In this document: in pieces, positions 11,759-21,975 of the stretch | Numbering within the stretch: the stretch's first letter is position 1 | Layout: each line of letters opens with the position of its first letter | Source of the DNA: Pyrenophora tritici-repentis | Taxonomy: Eukaryota; Ascomycota; Dothideomycetes; Pleosporales; Pleosporaceae | Assembly: GCF_003171515.1 (NCBI RefSeq) | Contig: NC_089391.1 | Span: forward strand, 434,001-498,000 | Reading direction: 5' to 3' | Length of the DNA: 64,000 bases | The notes under the pieces: generated by a model | What the model saw: only the letters and a program-made list of their open reading frames with translations | Database searches by the model: none | Told to the model about the DNA's origin: nothing | Made by a program: the position numbers and the translations under genes

Positions 11759-12454
11759 TCATGAGCAAATTACATCACTTACCTTTCTGTACAACCACCG
11801 CCCAAGCCTACACAAGTCCGTAACCATGTTATAAATCTCTATGGCAAACCACCAAACGAGAAGAACAGCAATGACGGCAATAAGGATAGTCCCAAATACA
11901 GTGAAGCTTAGCATACGTGCCGCCCCCCACAGTCCCGTCGTAAAGCGCCAACTCTTCTCTTTCCGCAGCCTCGTGAAAAAAAACATCAGAAACGCGTATC
12001 GCCGCGCCTGCAAATCTTTCGGCGCAAAACGGAGACACTCTTGCAGTTCTCGAGCCTTAACCGTAATCTCACCCCCTTCATCCCCGATACTGAAACGAAC
12101 CTTTGGTTGCCCATATATTTCCCCAAACGCTAGCTTAACGAATTTGGTCCTTTCGCTTATAGATTTTGTATGTAGTTTCGCTGGAGTGGAGAATAGGGCT
12201 GTAATGTCATTCAATACGACATTAAGAGATAGGCCGCTAAAAGGACTGCAAAAGCTGTTCCAGGAGACGTGGGCTTGGCTGTGATTGAAGAATTTGCGGA
12301 GAAGGACTTCATGCGCGCAGAGGGAGAGGAGGCGGCATGTTGGGCGGACGTGGAAAAATAGATCGGGAAGGGAGACGTGCGAGCAGATGGCGAGGACGAT
12401 TTCGGTGGGTAGATTCTGGAAGATTGATGTTGCTAGAGGGGATAGAGGGCTCAT
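11759..12454 (-). CDS. F-box-like protein with C-terminal membrane segment
   Basis: I start at ATG 12454 (MSPLSPLATSIFQNLPTEIV), giving 231 residues. Residues ~11-50 resemble an F-box: LPTEIVLAICSHVSLPDLFFHVRPTCRLL. Such domains recruit SCF ubiquitin ligase targets. Near the end is a hydrophobic stretch, FGTILIAVIAVLLVWWFAI, unusual in F-box proteins and suggesting a membrane-tethered form. The open frame runs another 94 codons upstream, but that part translates MITE-A (12554-12751), which sits 100 bp before the ATG and probably lies in the promoter. Function beyond the F-box is unknown. Confidence 0.7.
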   Translation of the reverse strand: MSPLSPLATSIFQNLPTEIVLAICSHVSLPDLFFHVRPTCRLLSLCAHEVLLRKFFNHSQAHVSWNSFCSPFSGLSLNVVLNDITALFSTPAKLHTKSISERTKFVKLAFGEIYGQPKVRFSIGDEGGEITVKARELQECLRFAPKDLQARRYAFLMFFFTRLRKEKSWRFTTGLWGAARMLSFTVFGTILIAVIAVLLVWWFAIEIYNMVTDLCRLGRWLYRKVSDVICS

Positions 12455-12553
12455 GGTGCTTTGATAAGAGTGAAGAAATGGTCGTTCCGGAGCGCGTGAT
12501 CTGTAAAACGTATTAAAGACGTTTTTTGATAGTACTGTAACGATAGAAACGTC

Positions 12554-12751
12554 TACAGCCGCTAGCGATTGCACCTTCACCTCCACGTGCAGCTGCGTAA
12601 TGGTTTTGATCACTCTTACCTTCCGTGTATGGCTGAGCACTAGACGTTTGCTCCAAAATAGCCGATGCAATTGGTTAATTACAGTTCCAACGACGACTAG
12701 TCTTGTTGGATGATGCACGCAGGGGTGAAGCTGCAATCGCTAACTACTGTA
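12554..12751. mobile_element. MITE-A copy 1
   Basis: A 198 bp element with inverted ends, TACAGCCGCTAGCGATTGCA and (inverted) TACAGTAGTTAGCGATTGCA. The terminal TA matches a Tc1/mariner-type TA target. There is no coding capacity. It lies about 100 bp upstream of the F-box ATG. Confidence 0.85.
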
Positions 12752-12791
12752 AGGGGGCTGAAATGTCAGCGTTTTATAGCAAACCAACCCG

Positions 12792-12989
12792 TACAGTAGT
12801 TAGCGATTGCGGTTTTACCGATACACGCAGCTACGCAACAGTTTTGAACAGCCCCACCCTCCGTATATAGCTTAGCGCTAGATGTCTGGTGCAAAACAGG
12901 CGATGTGATTGGTCAATCATCGAACGAATGATGACTGGTTCTTCGGAATGCTGCTCGCAGGGGTGAAGCCGCAATCGCTAACGATTGTA
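12792..12989. mobile_element. MITE-A copy 2
   Basis: A second 198 bp member, 40 bp from the first, same orientation. It has the same ends (TACAGTAGTTAGCGATTG; inverted TACAATCGTTAGCGATTG) and internal landmarks (ACGCAGCTACGCAACAGTTTT, GATTGGTCAATCATCG), with many substitutions. Confidence 0.85.
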
Positions 12990-14288
12990 TTTTATACACG
13001 CCCTGCTGATGTTATTGTAGATCGACTATCCAATGCTACGGAATCTTGAAGGACCATCTACCGATTCCGCATCAGAAATGTCAATGTTGTGATGCAACTA
13101 ATGATGGGTATGTAGGTACGCGCGTGCGAATCGAGGTCTGCATGGCTGTGGACGCGGACGGCCAATCAGCGCAGGTGGCTCGGTTGTCACACACCACCCC
13201 GCAAGGTAAGCCGTGCGTAGGCGCCTTGCGATGGTACCTGCACCGCTCGGCTGACATGCAGTATCAAGACCCCGGTCTCAGTTTAGAGGGGACCGAGATT
13301 CGGCAGCAAAGCTGCTGACGATGCCCAGACGACTGCGTCAGCGTAAGCACTTTAAAGGATCCGTCGGGTCAGCGCAAGGCTGTCATGACAAGAACTGTGC
13401 CGCAGTGGCGCGTCGCCCCTCGAGCCCATTGTACAACGTGGCCTTGTCAGGACCACGAGGTTCATACAACATGCAGCCAACATGAGGGAACCCTTACTCC
13501 CTATTTTGTATTGGCCGTAAGCAATACGCGAAAGCGCCGGGCTCATAGCCTTTCAAAACTTTGGGGGGTATAAGAGTTATCGTATTGTCAAGGTGAGACC
13601 TAAGACTAAGTACTGACGCTAATTAGTCATGCAACATCAGTCACATGACCACTGTATTCATCGCCCATCTTGACATTTTTCGCAGGTGACTCACGGTATC
13701 GTTCTACTACCGTGTCAATTTGAATGCTTCCTTGATAGCAATACTATTGATGAACTAACTCCTTGCAGAGTTCATGGCTTCTTCCGCCTGGCGTGTCTTC
13801 ATCACCTCTGCTGCCGGTATCACTGGAAACAGCTCCTTCGCATACGCCGCTGCCGTCCCTGCCGCGTGGGCCTGCCTAAATGTTGGCATCGCGAACGGAC
13901 CGTAGTGCGGCTGATGCTTTGGGGGCGAAGCAGTAGGCGCTAGCCAGCAGTAGTGCGGGATCAGCTCGTTTACCCATACCCCTGCAGCTTGGCAGATCTT
14001 TCGCTTGCATTATCAGAGCAAGTGAGTGAGAAAGCTGTCATCGCCCCTCACGGGCGAGAGCGCGAAGGAGGCGTTGTCGCCTCAGCCTGGTCAACGTGCC
14101 CTCGCCAGGTCGAGCTGCGTTGCGCCGCTCGCGCGTCAACCGGGAGCCGTGTGATGTGCACTGTGAGCCCTGCGAGAGGCCCCGAGTTGTTGCGCGGCGG
14201 CATAGTACCTGGCCGTCCGCGTAATACACGTGTGGAATAGCGAGGGCAGGTGTTACAGCCTTGAGCATGTAGCACTAAGTGTTGCTTC
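12990..14288. other. Gene-free interval
   Basis: Only short ORFs without recognisable motifs are present, and none has a convincing intron-exon structure. I see no tRNA-like or rRNA-like sequence. Confidence 0.5.
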
Positions 14289-14570
14289 TACACTCTCATG
14301 CACTTGCAGCTTCCGGTTTCTGTAAGCAGGCGACTTTTGGTTTCATGCTAAGCCTTTCTCAATTAGTCATGATCTTACCTAAATAGTGCTAGCTTTCGCT
14401 TGCATTGCTATGAGTCAATCTTATGCTCGATACTCGGACCAATCAAATTGAGGTATTTACAGAGTCTAAGTCTTTTCAGAGCAAGTGTAGACTAGACGAA
14501 TCGATGCCCCGTGCGCGATGACAACTAAGCTGCGTGTGCAAAGCGGAAGCTGCAAATGCATGAGAGTGTA
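14289..14570. mobile_element. MITE-C
   Basis: A 282 bp element with TA-flanked inverted ends: CACTCTCATGCACTTGCAG at the left, and the complement of CTGCAAATGCATGAGAGTG at the right. The pairing extends through GCTTCCG/CGGAAGC. Single ends of the same family occur at 8549-8605 and about 11330-11390 (ATGCACTTGCAGTTTCCG followed by GCATGCCG...TTTCATCCCA). Confidence 0.75.
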
Positions 14571-15868
14571 CCCTTGCTGCGAGGACGACTGTCTCATCCA
14601 TAACGTCCCTTCTACCCGCACACTACTGCGCACACACAAGGCTGACATAGTCCCCTTGAGATCACTTCCCTTTCGGCAGTGCCATCGGTAGCCTTGAGAA
14701 TAGCTCTAATTACGCTTGTTGCATTATCACCGCTATGTCTACTCCATCCCCGATCCACGAGTCCTTGAGCCGTACAAGCTCGGTCGCTGCCTTTCGCAAA
14801 TGCTGGGTTGCGACACGCGCCGCGACACGAACCTATGCTATACACTATCTAGAAATATTGCTCTTGGCGCTGCAAGAATGTGGGATTGAATCTGTGAGCA
14901 GCGCCCGAACCGGAAGCCGACTTTGCAAGCGAGTGTACGCCGTGCATGCCGCTTCGTGTTGGACTTACGCTTGCGTACGCGTTGCGGGACGGCAGCCTTC
15001 CCCATTCCACCTTAGTAGATCCGGTAAGCTGCTTACGGGGCGCACAGCGCTTACGATAAGCGAGTATTAACCCTGAACATGCTGACACTACACACAAGTC
15101 CCATGAACCCTGTGACTGCTGACAACCGCCCTGCCTGGGAATCGAGCGCGGACTTCCACGCTCTTTCCAGATCACTGGAGTCGACCGTCGCTGGTCATCA
15201 TGCCCCACCTACCGCGTCGGCTTTGTGCGGGTGGCTGAGAACTGTGCCGTAGATTCTAGTAGAGCAATCTCCATGATCGGGATGTCCTACTTGAGGACTT
15301 AAGCACCCGCTGTCTGTCCCTCGATAATCATGTTTGAACAAGATGTGGAAACCGGTGAATTGGGAGTACCTCCGCTTTACAGCCGATGGCAGAGCCTACT
15401 TTCAGGATCCGAAATACCCAGGCTGGATTCAGGTCGTGGAGAATGGTGTATGAGTGTCAAAGCCTGTGTCATTAGCAAAGAGGTACATTTCCTACCACAC
15501 GTCCGACATCACTGAGTTTTGGTTAATAGTTGACAGAGGAACTATGGGTGAGAACATGAAAAAGATCGTTGAAGAAGCGGAAATGTGTCGCTCCCCATGC
15601 CAGAGCGAGACCAAGAAACCTGAGCCTTATCATCATGACCATCAAAGTTTGCCATCCCCCCCGTCCTATTATGCCAAGTTTTCGTCGAAACCGTTGCGTC
15701 ACGAGCCTACCTGCATGCCTAGGACGCCACACAGACGACTGCTTCCCACTCCCGGCTCAGGCCCGTCGGTGCCCGCACAGGAGTATCCCCTCTCGCAGGC
15801 GAACAGGGGAAAGATACGGCATTTACAAAGCATTTCTAGCGGTTCCGATCCGAGTCGTGATTATTATA
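14571..15868. other. Gene-free interval
   Basis: Several overlapping ORFs of 60-140 codons exist on both strands, but none shows a known motif or matches another. I regard the stretch as intergenic or decayed sequence. Confidence 0.45.
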
Positions 15869-15936
15869 TGTAACGGTGTGAAGAGAAGGGGAGGACTGCG
15901 TTGTCATTGTATAGCTACGAAGGAGAGCAGCTATAT
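15869..15936 (-). repeat. LTR fragment (family D)
   Basis: The sequence TGTAACGGTGTG... through CAGCTATATAC matches the first ~68 bases (+ strand) of the solo LTR at 19434-19583. It then stops 14 bp before a MITE-B copy. It is a truncated LTR. Confidence 0.75.
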
Positions 15937-15950
15937 ACCTCAAAGCCTAG

Positions 15951-16095
15951 TACGTCTATCCCTGCGAAGCGAGAATCTCTATGGGCCGAGAATGGCAAAT
16001 AAGAGCGCGAGGATTGCAGATCTTCCAGCTCAGTGCTGTCTCTCATTGGCCATTCTCGGCAGACGGGGATTCTCGCTTCACAGGGACGGACGTTA
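15951..16095. mobile_element. MITE-B copy (145 bp)
   Basis: Inverted ends: TACGTCTATCCCTGCGAAGC at the left and, inverted, TAACGTCCGTCCCTGTGAAG at the right. Pairing continues through GAGAATC...GCCGAGAATGGC. No coding capacity. Confidence 0.8.
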
Positions 16096-16378
16096 CTCTT
16101 TGCTGAACACTCATGAGAAACGTAACCTCGGAGAAGTCTAGCAATTAAATTGATGTTACTATGTGTTTTCTAATTATCGCGCTTGACATGTGTAAGCAAT
16201 AGATCTTTGAAAGCTTGATTCAATTAGCACGTCAATCACGTGTGAGCATAAACTGACATGCAAAATTGGCTTCCGGTTGTGAAATAACGTCGATCTAAGC
16301 GTGCCGGGACGCATGATGTAACGTGTCAATTTTCACTTCGGAGCCTCGCTATCTGTTATCTGCAGGACTTTCGACCTA

Positions 16379-16524
16379 TAACGTCCGTCCCCGCGTGATG
16401 GGACACCCTGCGTGCCGGGACCGGCCGATCAACTTGCAGATTTTGGGCAGAAGTCTGTGATTCAAGCGATCTGATTGGCCTGTCCCGGCACACAGGGTGT
16501 TCCGCTACGACAGGATAGACGTTA
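16379..16524. mobile_element. MITE-B copy (146 bp)
   Basis: Ends TAACGTCCGTCCCCGCGTGA and, inverted, TAACGTCTATCCTGTCGTAG, followed by GGGACACCCTGCGTGCCGGGA pairing with its complement. It lies about 120 bp beyond the stop codon of the ankyrin gene, where it could act in the 3' UTR. Confidence 0.82.
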
Positions 16525-16642
16525 ACCATGTGTTCCAACAATCCCTTGGTAAAGGAAGGGACATTAGCATGTGAGGGAGAGTAAGTGTTACCGTCATGGT
16601 CTTTAGTATGGAGGTCTACTCTATTGTCGAGCAGCTCCTTGA

Positions 16643-18289
16643 TTACTTGCCTATGGACTTTGCTTCTCTGCGGCTCAGCTCATTTACTATATGGTCAAGA
16701 CCATATAGCATAGCAAGCTGAAGGGCTGTATGGCCGTAAGAATTCTTTGTCTCGATTTTAGCTCCCCTATCCAGAAGTATCGTTACCACCCTATCGTGTC
16801 CATTTGCTGACACTGCGTGTAGTGCCGTAAACCCGAATCTGTCTCTAGCATCGACGTGTGCTCCTTTGTCGAGCAGTATCCTTACCACATCCTCATGGCC
16901 TTTTAGTGATGAAAAGTAAAGTGCGGTACGCTGTTTTTCGTCCGTAGCATGAATGTCTGCTCTTTTTTTGAGTAGTTGTTCCACTACCCCTTTGCGGCCA
17001 TGTGCCGACGCTACGTGGAGTGCAGTACGCCGGAATTTACCTCTAGTATCGACGTGTGCTCCTTCATCGAGCAGTATCTCCACCACTCCGCCGCGGCCTT
17101 TCCGTGACGAAAAGTGAAGTGCGGTGTCGTTGTTTTCGTCCCGAGCATTTATGTCTGCTCCTCCGTCGAGCAGCCGTTTCACTACCTTCTTGTGGCCGTT
17201 TGCCGACGCTACGTGTAGTGCCGTACACCCGATGTCATCTCTAGCATCGACGTGTGCTTTTCTGTCGAGCAGCATATCTACTACCTCGATGTAGCCCTTC
17301 TCCGACGCTACGTATAGTGCAGTACGTCTGAATTGCTCTATAGCCTCGACGTCTGCTTCTTTGTTAAGCAGCATCTCTACTACCCCCTTATGGCCATTTT
17401 GCGACGCTTCGTAGAGCGCAGTAGACCCGAGTTTACCTCTAGCATTGACCTGTGCTCCTTGAGCAAGCAGTATCTTTACCACTCCCTCATGGCCTTCCCG
17501 TGAAGCAAAGTATAGTGCGGTACACCTAAACTTGTCTTTAGCGTTGGTATCTGCTCCCCTCTCCAACAACGCCTTCACAACCTCCTCGTGGCCATTTTCC
17601 GACGCTGCATGTAGTGCAGTACGCCTGGACCTGTCTCTAGCATCAACGTGTGCTCCTTTGTTGAGCAGCATGTTTACTATCTCGATGTAGCCCCTCGCCG
17701 ACGCTAAGTTTAGTGCGGTACGCCCGGATTTATCTCCATTATCGAATAGTGCTCCTTTGTTGAGCAGCATCTTTACTACCTCCTTGTGACAATTTTTCGA
17801 TGCTTCGTGCAACGCAGTACAGCCGGACTCATCATCAGCGTTGATGTCTGCCCCAATATTGACTAGTATATCTACAATGTCCTCATTGCCGATACCAGAA
17901 GCATAATGAAGTGCAGTGTTGCCCTCTATATCTACAGCATCGACATGCAAATACTTCCTATGCAATATTATTGCTCTCAGTACATGCACATTACCTGCTA
18001 AAGTTGCATAGTGAAAGACGGTACGCTGCCAACGATCTGCAACATTGACGTATGCACCCTTCTCTAACAACAGCGTCACTATCTTCTCCCCTTCATTCTT
18101 CTGTTCATTTTTTGCAGCATGATGAAGTGCCGTGTGACCATCCTCGTCACGATCATGGATCCATTCTCTTATCTTGGGAAACAGCCGAGTTACATCTTCT
18201 ACGGTGCCCATAGAACATTTTTCATAAAATACAGCGAGTCTAGACTTGTTCACTCTATGACAGAGGGGAACACGTTTCTTCTGGTCCAT
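16643..18289 (-). CDS. Ankyrin-repeat protein (about 15 repeats)
   Basis: From ATG 18289 (MDQKKRVPLC) the product is 548 residues, almost all ankyrin repeats of the 33-residue type (xGxTALHxAxxxGHxxVVxxLLxxGAxxxA); I count 15. Repeats mediate protein binding. The frame stays open for 28 more codons upstream without an ATG, so a 5' exon may be missed. In fungi such arrays often form the C-terminal half of NACHT or NLR-like proteins, but no NTPase motif is present here; it may be a stand-alone array or a cut-off tail. Neighbouring repeats are very similar (LLNKGAHVDARD, LLDKGAHVDARD), suggesting recent duplication of ~99 bp units. Confidence 0.8.
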   Translation of the reverse strand: MDQKKRVPLCHRVNKSRLAVFYEKCSMGTVEDVTRLFPKIREWIHDRDEDGHTALHHAAKNEQKNEGEKIVTLLLEKGAYVNVADRWQRTVFHYATLAGNVHVLRAIILHRKYLHVDAVDIEGNTALHYASGIGNEDIVDILVNIGADINADDESGCTALHEASKNCHKEVVKMLLNKGALFDNGDKSGRTALNLASARGYIEIVNMLLNKGAHVDARDRSRRTALHAASENGHEEVVKALLERGADTNAKDKFRCTALYFASREGHEGVVKILLAQGAQVNARGKLGSTALYEASQNGHKGVVEMLLNKEADVEAIEQFRRTALYVASEKGYIEVVDMLLDRKAHVDARDDIGCTALHVASANGHKKVVKRLLDGGADINARDENNDTALHFSSRKGRGGVVEILLDEGAHVDTRGKFRRTALHVASAHGRKGVVEQLLKKRADIHATDEKQRTALYFSSLKGHEDVVRILLDKGAHVDARDRFGFTALHAVSANGHDRVVTILLDRGAKIETKNSYGHTALQLAMLYGLDHIVNELSRREAKSIGK

Positions 18290-18373
18290 CTGTACTGCTT
18301 CCTGTCTTGGCTGACAGACTGGGACTCGGCTCACGGCTCGCTCGCATGCCCAGTGGAAATGCAGGCTCGACAA

Positions 18374-19170
18374 TTATGGCGCCCTACTGGGTGAGAGTCG
18401 GGGATGATAGCGATGCAAATAAGCTTGCACATCTGGGAAAGCTTGTGCAGCGCCCAGTTTTTTAACTTTGTTCTGCTGAGCTTCGGCTATTGTACGGGCC
18501 ATAAGCATAATCCTCAGCATTCTCAGCAGCCTCGGTATATCTCACTAGAACGAGCAGTACCTGCTTACTAATCACGGTCACCTCTTAGATCAGACCAGGG
18601 TTCTGGGAGTCAAGCACGAGTTGTCATCGACTTAGGTTGAGCGTCTTGCTGACTGCGCTCAGTGCTCTCATACGTACAGTCGTTGGCGATTGCGGCTCCA
18701 CCCGCGCCCCTAGCACTCCACACCATCCGCCATCACTAGAACGGCGACGCACCAATCACATCGAGCTTTTGCAGGGTGCATCCAATACTGAGCGCTCTAC
18801 AGACGGTGGGACTCCCATAACCCATTGCGCAGCTGTACACGATCGCGAATTTTTCGTGCAGTCGACCACAGACTGCCGTCTGTGTCACAGCACCAACTCG
18901 GCGCTCTGTAGGTCACGTGCCCCCATCCCTATCTTGGCCTAGCGCCTGCTACCCTGCGGTACATATCCTCCCCGCGCTCTTGTACATAGACCTTTACACT
19001 ACAACTACGTTCTTACCTTGCAACTACTGTTTGGCCCCGTGATAGTCTGAGTCTTCTTGTTTGCGCTTGCCGTTGAGAGTCGGTTGATTACGCAAAATTG
19101 TCAGCCATTTCCTTAATGTGCGATAACTTCGAATTGTGGGAGGTCCACATTGGTCATGTATTTGATGCCT
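18374..19170. other. Gene-free interval with a MITE-A-like end
   Basis: At 18675 the sequence TACAGTCGTTGGCGATTGCG followed by GCTCCACCC resembles a MITE-A terminus, but I find no matching second end. Otherwise nothing recognisable. Confidence 0.45.
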
Positions 19171-19820
19171 TGTCACGGTTTGGGGTCTCTCCTGCTCTGC
19201 TCCTGTAGTCGCAACTTACCTTTGTAATGGACCGATGCCTATCTGGGACTAGCGCTGTTGACGGTCACCCACCTACATATACAGTTTGTAGACTCAGACA
19301 ATACAACCTCAGTTCAATCCTTAATTCTCCGCACATGCGCACTGTTCACTCCACCGCAACATGCCTGAGATCTCTTCTACACCCTGCAAGATGAACCTCC
19401 GAAAGACGCATCTGCAAGTCCGCGACGCTTTTATGTAACGGTGTGTGGAGGGGAGGACTGCGCTGTCATTGTATAGCTACGAAGGAGAGCAGCTATATAC
19501 GTGTGTAGGATGATAAAGTGTGGTAGCGATAGCTGTACCCAACTTGTACCGGAGTGTATCTTGGCAAGGTCCAAACCGTTACATTTTACTAGTTACTGAG
19601 CAAAACCAGCAGTGATGGCAGACTTGTGGCGGAGACCAAAATTGTTGGGGATAGCGTGCAGGAAGAATTGAAGGATTGAACTGTTGTATTGCAGATGCTA
19701 TGGAAAGTTTAGGTAGGTGAGTGACCGTCAACAAGGCTAGCCTAGATAGGCGTAGCTCGCTAAGGTGAGTAGTCACGAGGAGGTGAAGAGCAAGAGTAGT
19801 AGAGACCCCAAACCGTGACA
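19171..19820. mobile_element. Foldback-like element with long inverted arms
   Basis: The left end TGTCACGGTTTGGGGTCTC pairs with the right end GAGACCCCAAACCGTGACA. Similarity continues inward in inverted order through GTTGACGGTCAC and CAATACAACCTCAGTTCAATCC/ggattgaactgttgtattg, giving arms of roughly 170 bp. The solo LTR at 19434-19583 sits in the centre. No clear TSD is seen. Two inverted solo LTRs are an alternative reading. Confidence 0.6.
19434..19583 (-). repeat. Solo LTR (family D), TSD TTTTA
   Basis: A 150 bp sequence beginning TGTAACGGTGTGTGG and ending CAAACCGTTACA with a perfect TSD TTTTA at 19429-19433 and 19584-19588. Its reverse complement matches the LTR remnant at 37772-37924. 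Confidence 0.9.
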
Positions 19821-21975
19821 AAAAACGACCAAAAACGACCCTGTGTTGTATGGATTGCGCGCAATACTCGTGATAGTCTGGATTAGGGGACGAGGCGAGC
19901 ATGAGGCGAGGGCGAGGTGTGGACGAGGCCATAGACAACCGCCCTCGCCTCCTGCTGTGCACCAATGGCAACGGGGTCCAGCAGCAGACGGCATCGCAGT
20001 GGAAGGGCACTGGCCAAGGGCATACACCCGGGGAATGCTCGCCGACGCTCCAGCCTTGCTGATTACCCCCTGTGTTCCAAAAGAGGCAAACGAGGCATCC
20101 GCTGCGCTTCACAGTGGGAGGCCTCTTCATCTCCCCGTGCACGAGCCTGTGCCTGTGACACGTCCAGCGGCATCAGATGTCAAGGGCCAGGGTTGTTGCG
20201 AGGGGGTCAAGCAGCAGGCTCGAACAGGAAGCATGCCGAGCCGGGGAGACCAAGATTGCACTGCCGATCACACGCAAGGCTCGATGATAGTGACGCAGAA
20301 GCAGGCGGTGAAATACAGGCGCTGCATCATAGGTGCAGGAAGTCTGGTGAGTTTCCGGACCGAACGCTCCCGCGGAAGGTGTTGCCGACGTTCAAGGGCT
20401 TTCCCATTACTAGACCCTCGATTGGTCGCTTGCTAGGTGACAACGGCAGACCAGTGGTGAGTGGTCTAAGTGCCATCAGTGTACCCGTGGGCCGAGCTCC
20501 AAGACCAAGCATTGCAGGCCCAGGGACGGTCGAGTCACATAGGTCTCGCCTCAACGTGCGTGCTGCGACGGACCGAACTCGCCTTGATCGGATGCGTATT
20601 GAACGTGAATACAAACAACAATCATCCATGTGCAAAAGAGGACGCTGACTCAAGTTGGCTGCTTGCCTACGGCCCTATGACGAGCGGTATCTTGTGTCTC
20701 ATTTCCGCGCAGTGCTGGCGCTCATCCCGGCCGCCAGGTACGTGCAGGCGGCTTCCTCGGCTTTGAGTCTGATGCCACGAGAGGCTTGGCGGTTGCCTCG
20801 TTTGCCCTCTTTGCAAATCCGCAGCGTATGTATAGGCGCTGGGGTCGAGCTTCATTGGAAAGGCAGAAGAGTTGCCGTCATTCCTTCAGTCGCTGTTTGC
20901 TACGCTCTCCACTGGTGATATAATTTGGTCCACTAGGGGTTTCTGGTTATTGCGCTTGTGTTCTGCAACGGTAGAAGAGGAAAGTCCGTCATCAGCCTTC
21001 GTCGCCTACTCACGAGTAATGTCGAGCTCCTTCATTCATCACTCTCAGCAGCGCCAGACTACGACTTCCATATGTACATATCTAGTTTACCCTTCTTGAG
21101 AAATTCACAAATGCTATCAGACACTCTGCTGTTTCTGTTTAGCTTGTACGACCGGGGGCCCAGCGCTCGCCGCCATAGAATGAGTTTTTGGAGTTGGAGG
21201 AGGCACGCTTGAGTTCTATTCGAGAACTAGATCGGACGTCGATCTACGTGGTTTCCGATAGTCTCCCAAAGCACTACCAAATCATAACGCAACTCAAGAA
21301 AACTTCGTAGTGTACCTGCTTTGTCAGTCCCAATGTTTGACCACGCAGACGCCGGCCGTATAAAGGGCCAGTGCAGAAGCGCTCGGCGCGCTATTACAGG
21401 ACGTTGGCTTGTGTAATGGAAAGTTTTGCTGTCTTGTACTATTGGCAGGGGATTGCTCGTTTGCCTTCGAGAGGGGGCGGCAAGTATATTTCGAGCTATC
21501 AATTGCCATACATGGTGGGCGGGTGTTCGATCCATGCACGAAATATCGCACGCTGCCAAGCGAACCCTGCAGAGACCCTAGCGAATCCCACATCCCTCGC
21601 ATAAGGGGGCCTGTTTCTAGGTAAGAATCGCACCTGTCCCGGAAAGAGCGGGAGAAGGATCGAGTTCCCAACATTCGCGTCTGATGAGCGGACGATCAGG
21701 TGCTTGGGGTCAGCCGTTCAGCAAAGGTCCACGCGGCAGTGCAAACGGACATGATAGTTGTAGGTTGCGCAGCCGCTAAGAAAATGCAAATCGGCTGCGC
21801 CTTGGCCTAGGCGCACAACGAGGCGCTCCGAGGCTGATCAGGTATCTCGAGGACTCTGGAGATGTAAATAGGGCCCAGCCCCCGCGCTGGTCTCATTGAC
21901 CACAACGCAGCTGGGTGGCTTCATTTCTCTTCTTTATCGTGATTCAATACCAGACCTTCTCAACAACGCGGAAGC
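19821..21975. other. Gene-free interval
   Basis: GC-rich ORFs of 190-230 codons at 19843-20648 overlap in two frames and have biased Arg/Gly/Pro composition but no motif, so I do not call them. No RNA gene seen. Confidence 0.45.

Noticed and set aside
12455..12736. A longer N-terminus of the F-box protein
   Set aside because: This part is MITE-A sequence; the ATG at 12454 starts just before the F-box.
13046..13318. A 90-codon ORF with cysteines (CQCCDATNDGY)
   Set aside because: No related sequence recognised and no supporting context; likely chance.
18290..18373. Start of the ankyrin protein at 18373
   Set aside because: That codon is TTG; fungal genes start at ATG, so 18289 or an upstream exon is more likely.
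19843..20648. Two overlapping ORFs of about 200 codons
   Set aside because: High GC with Arg/Gly/Pro-biased composition in more than one frame, no motif, no splice pattern.
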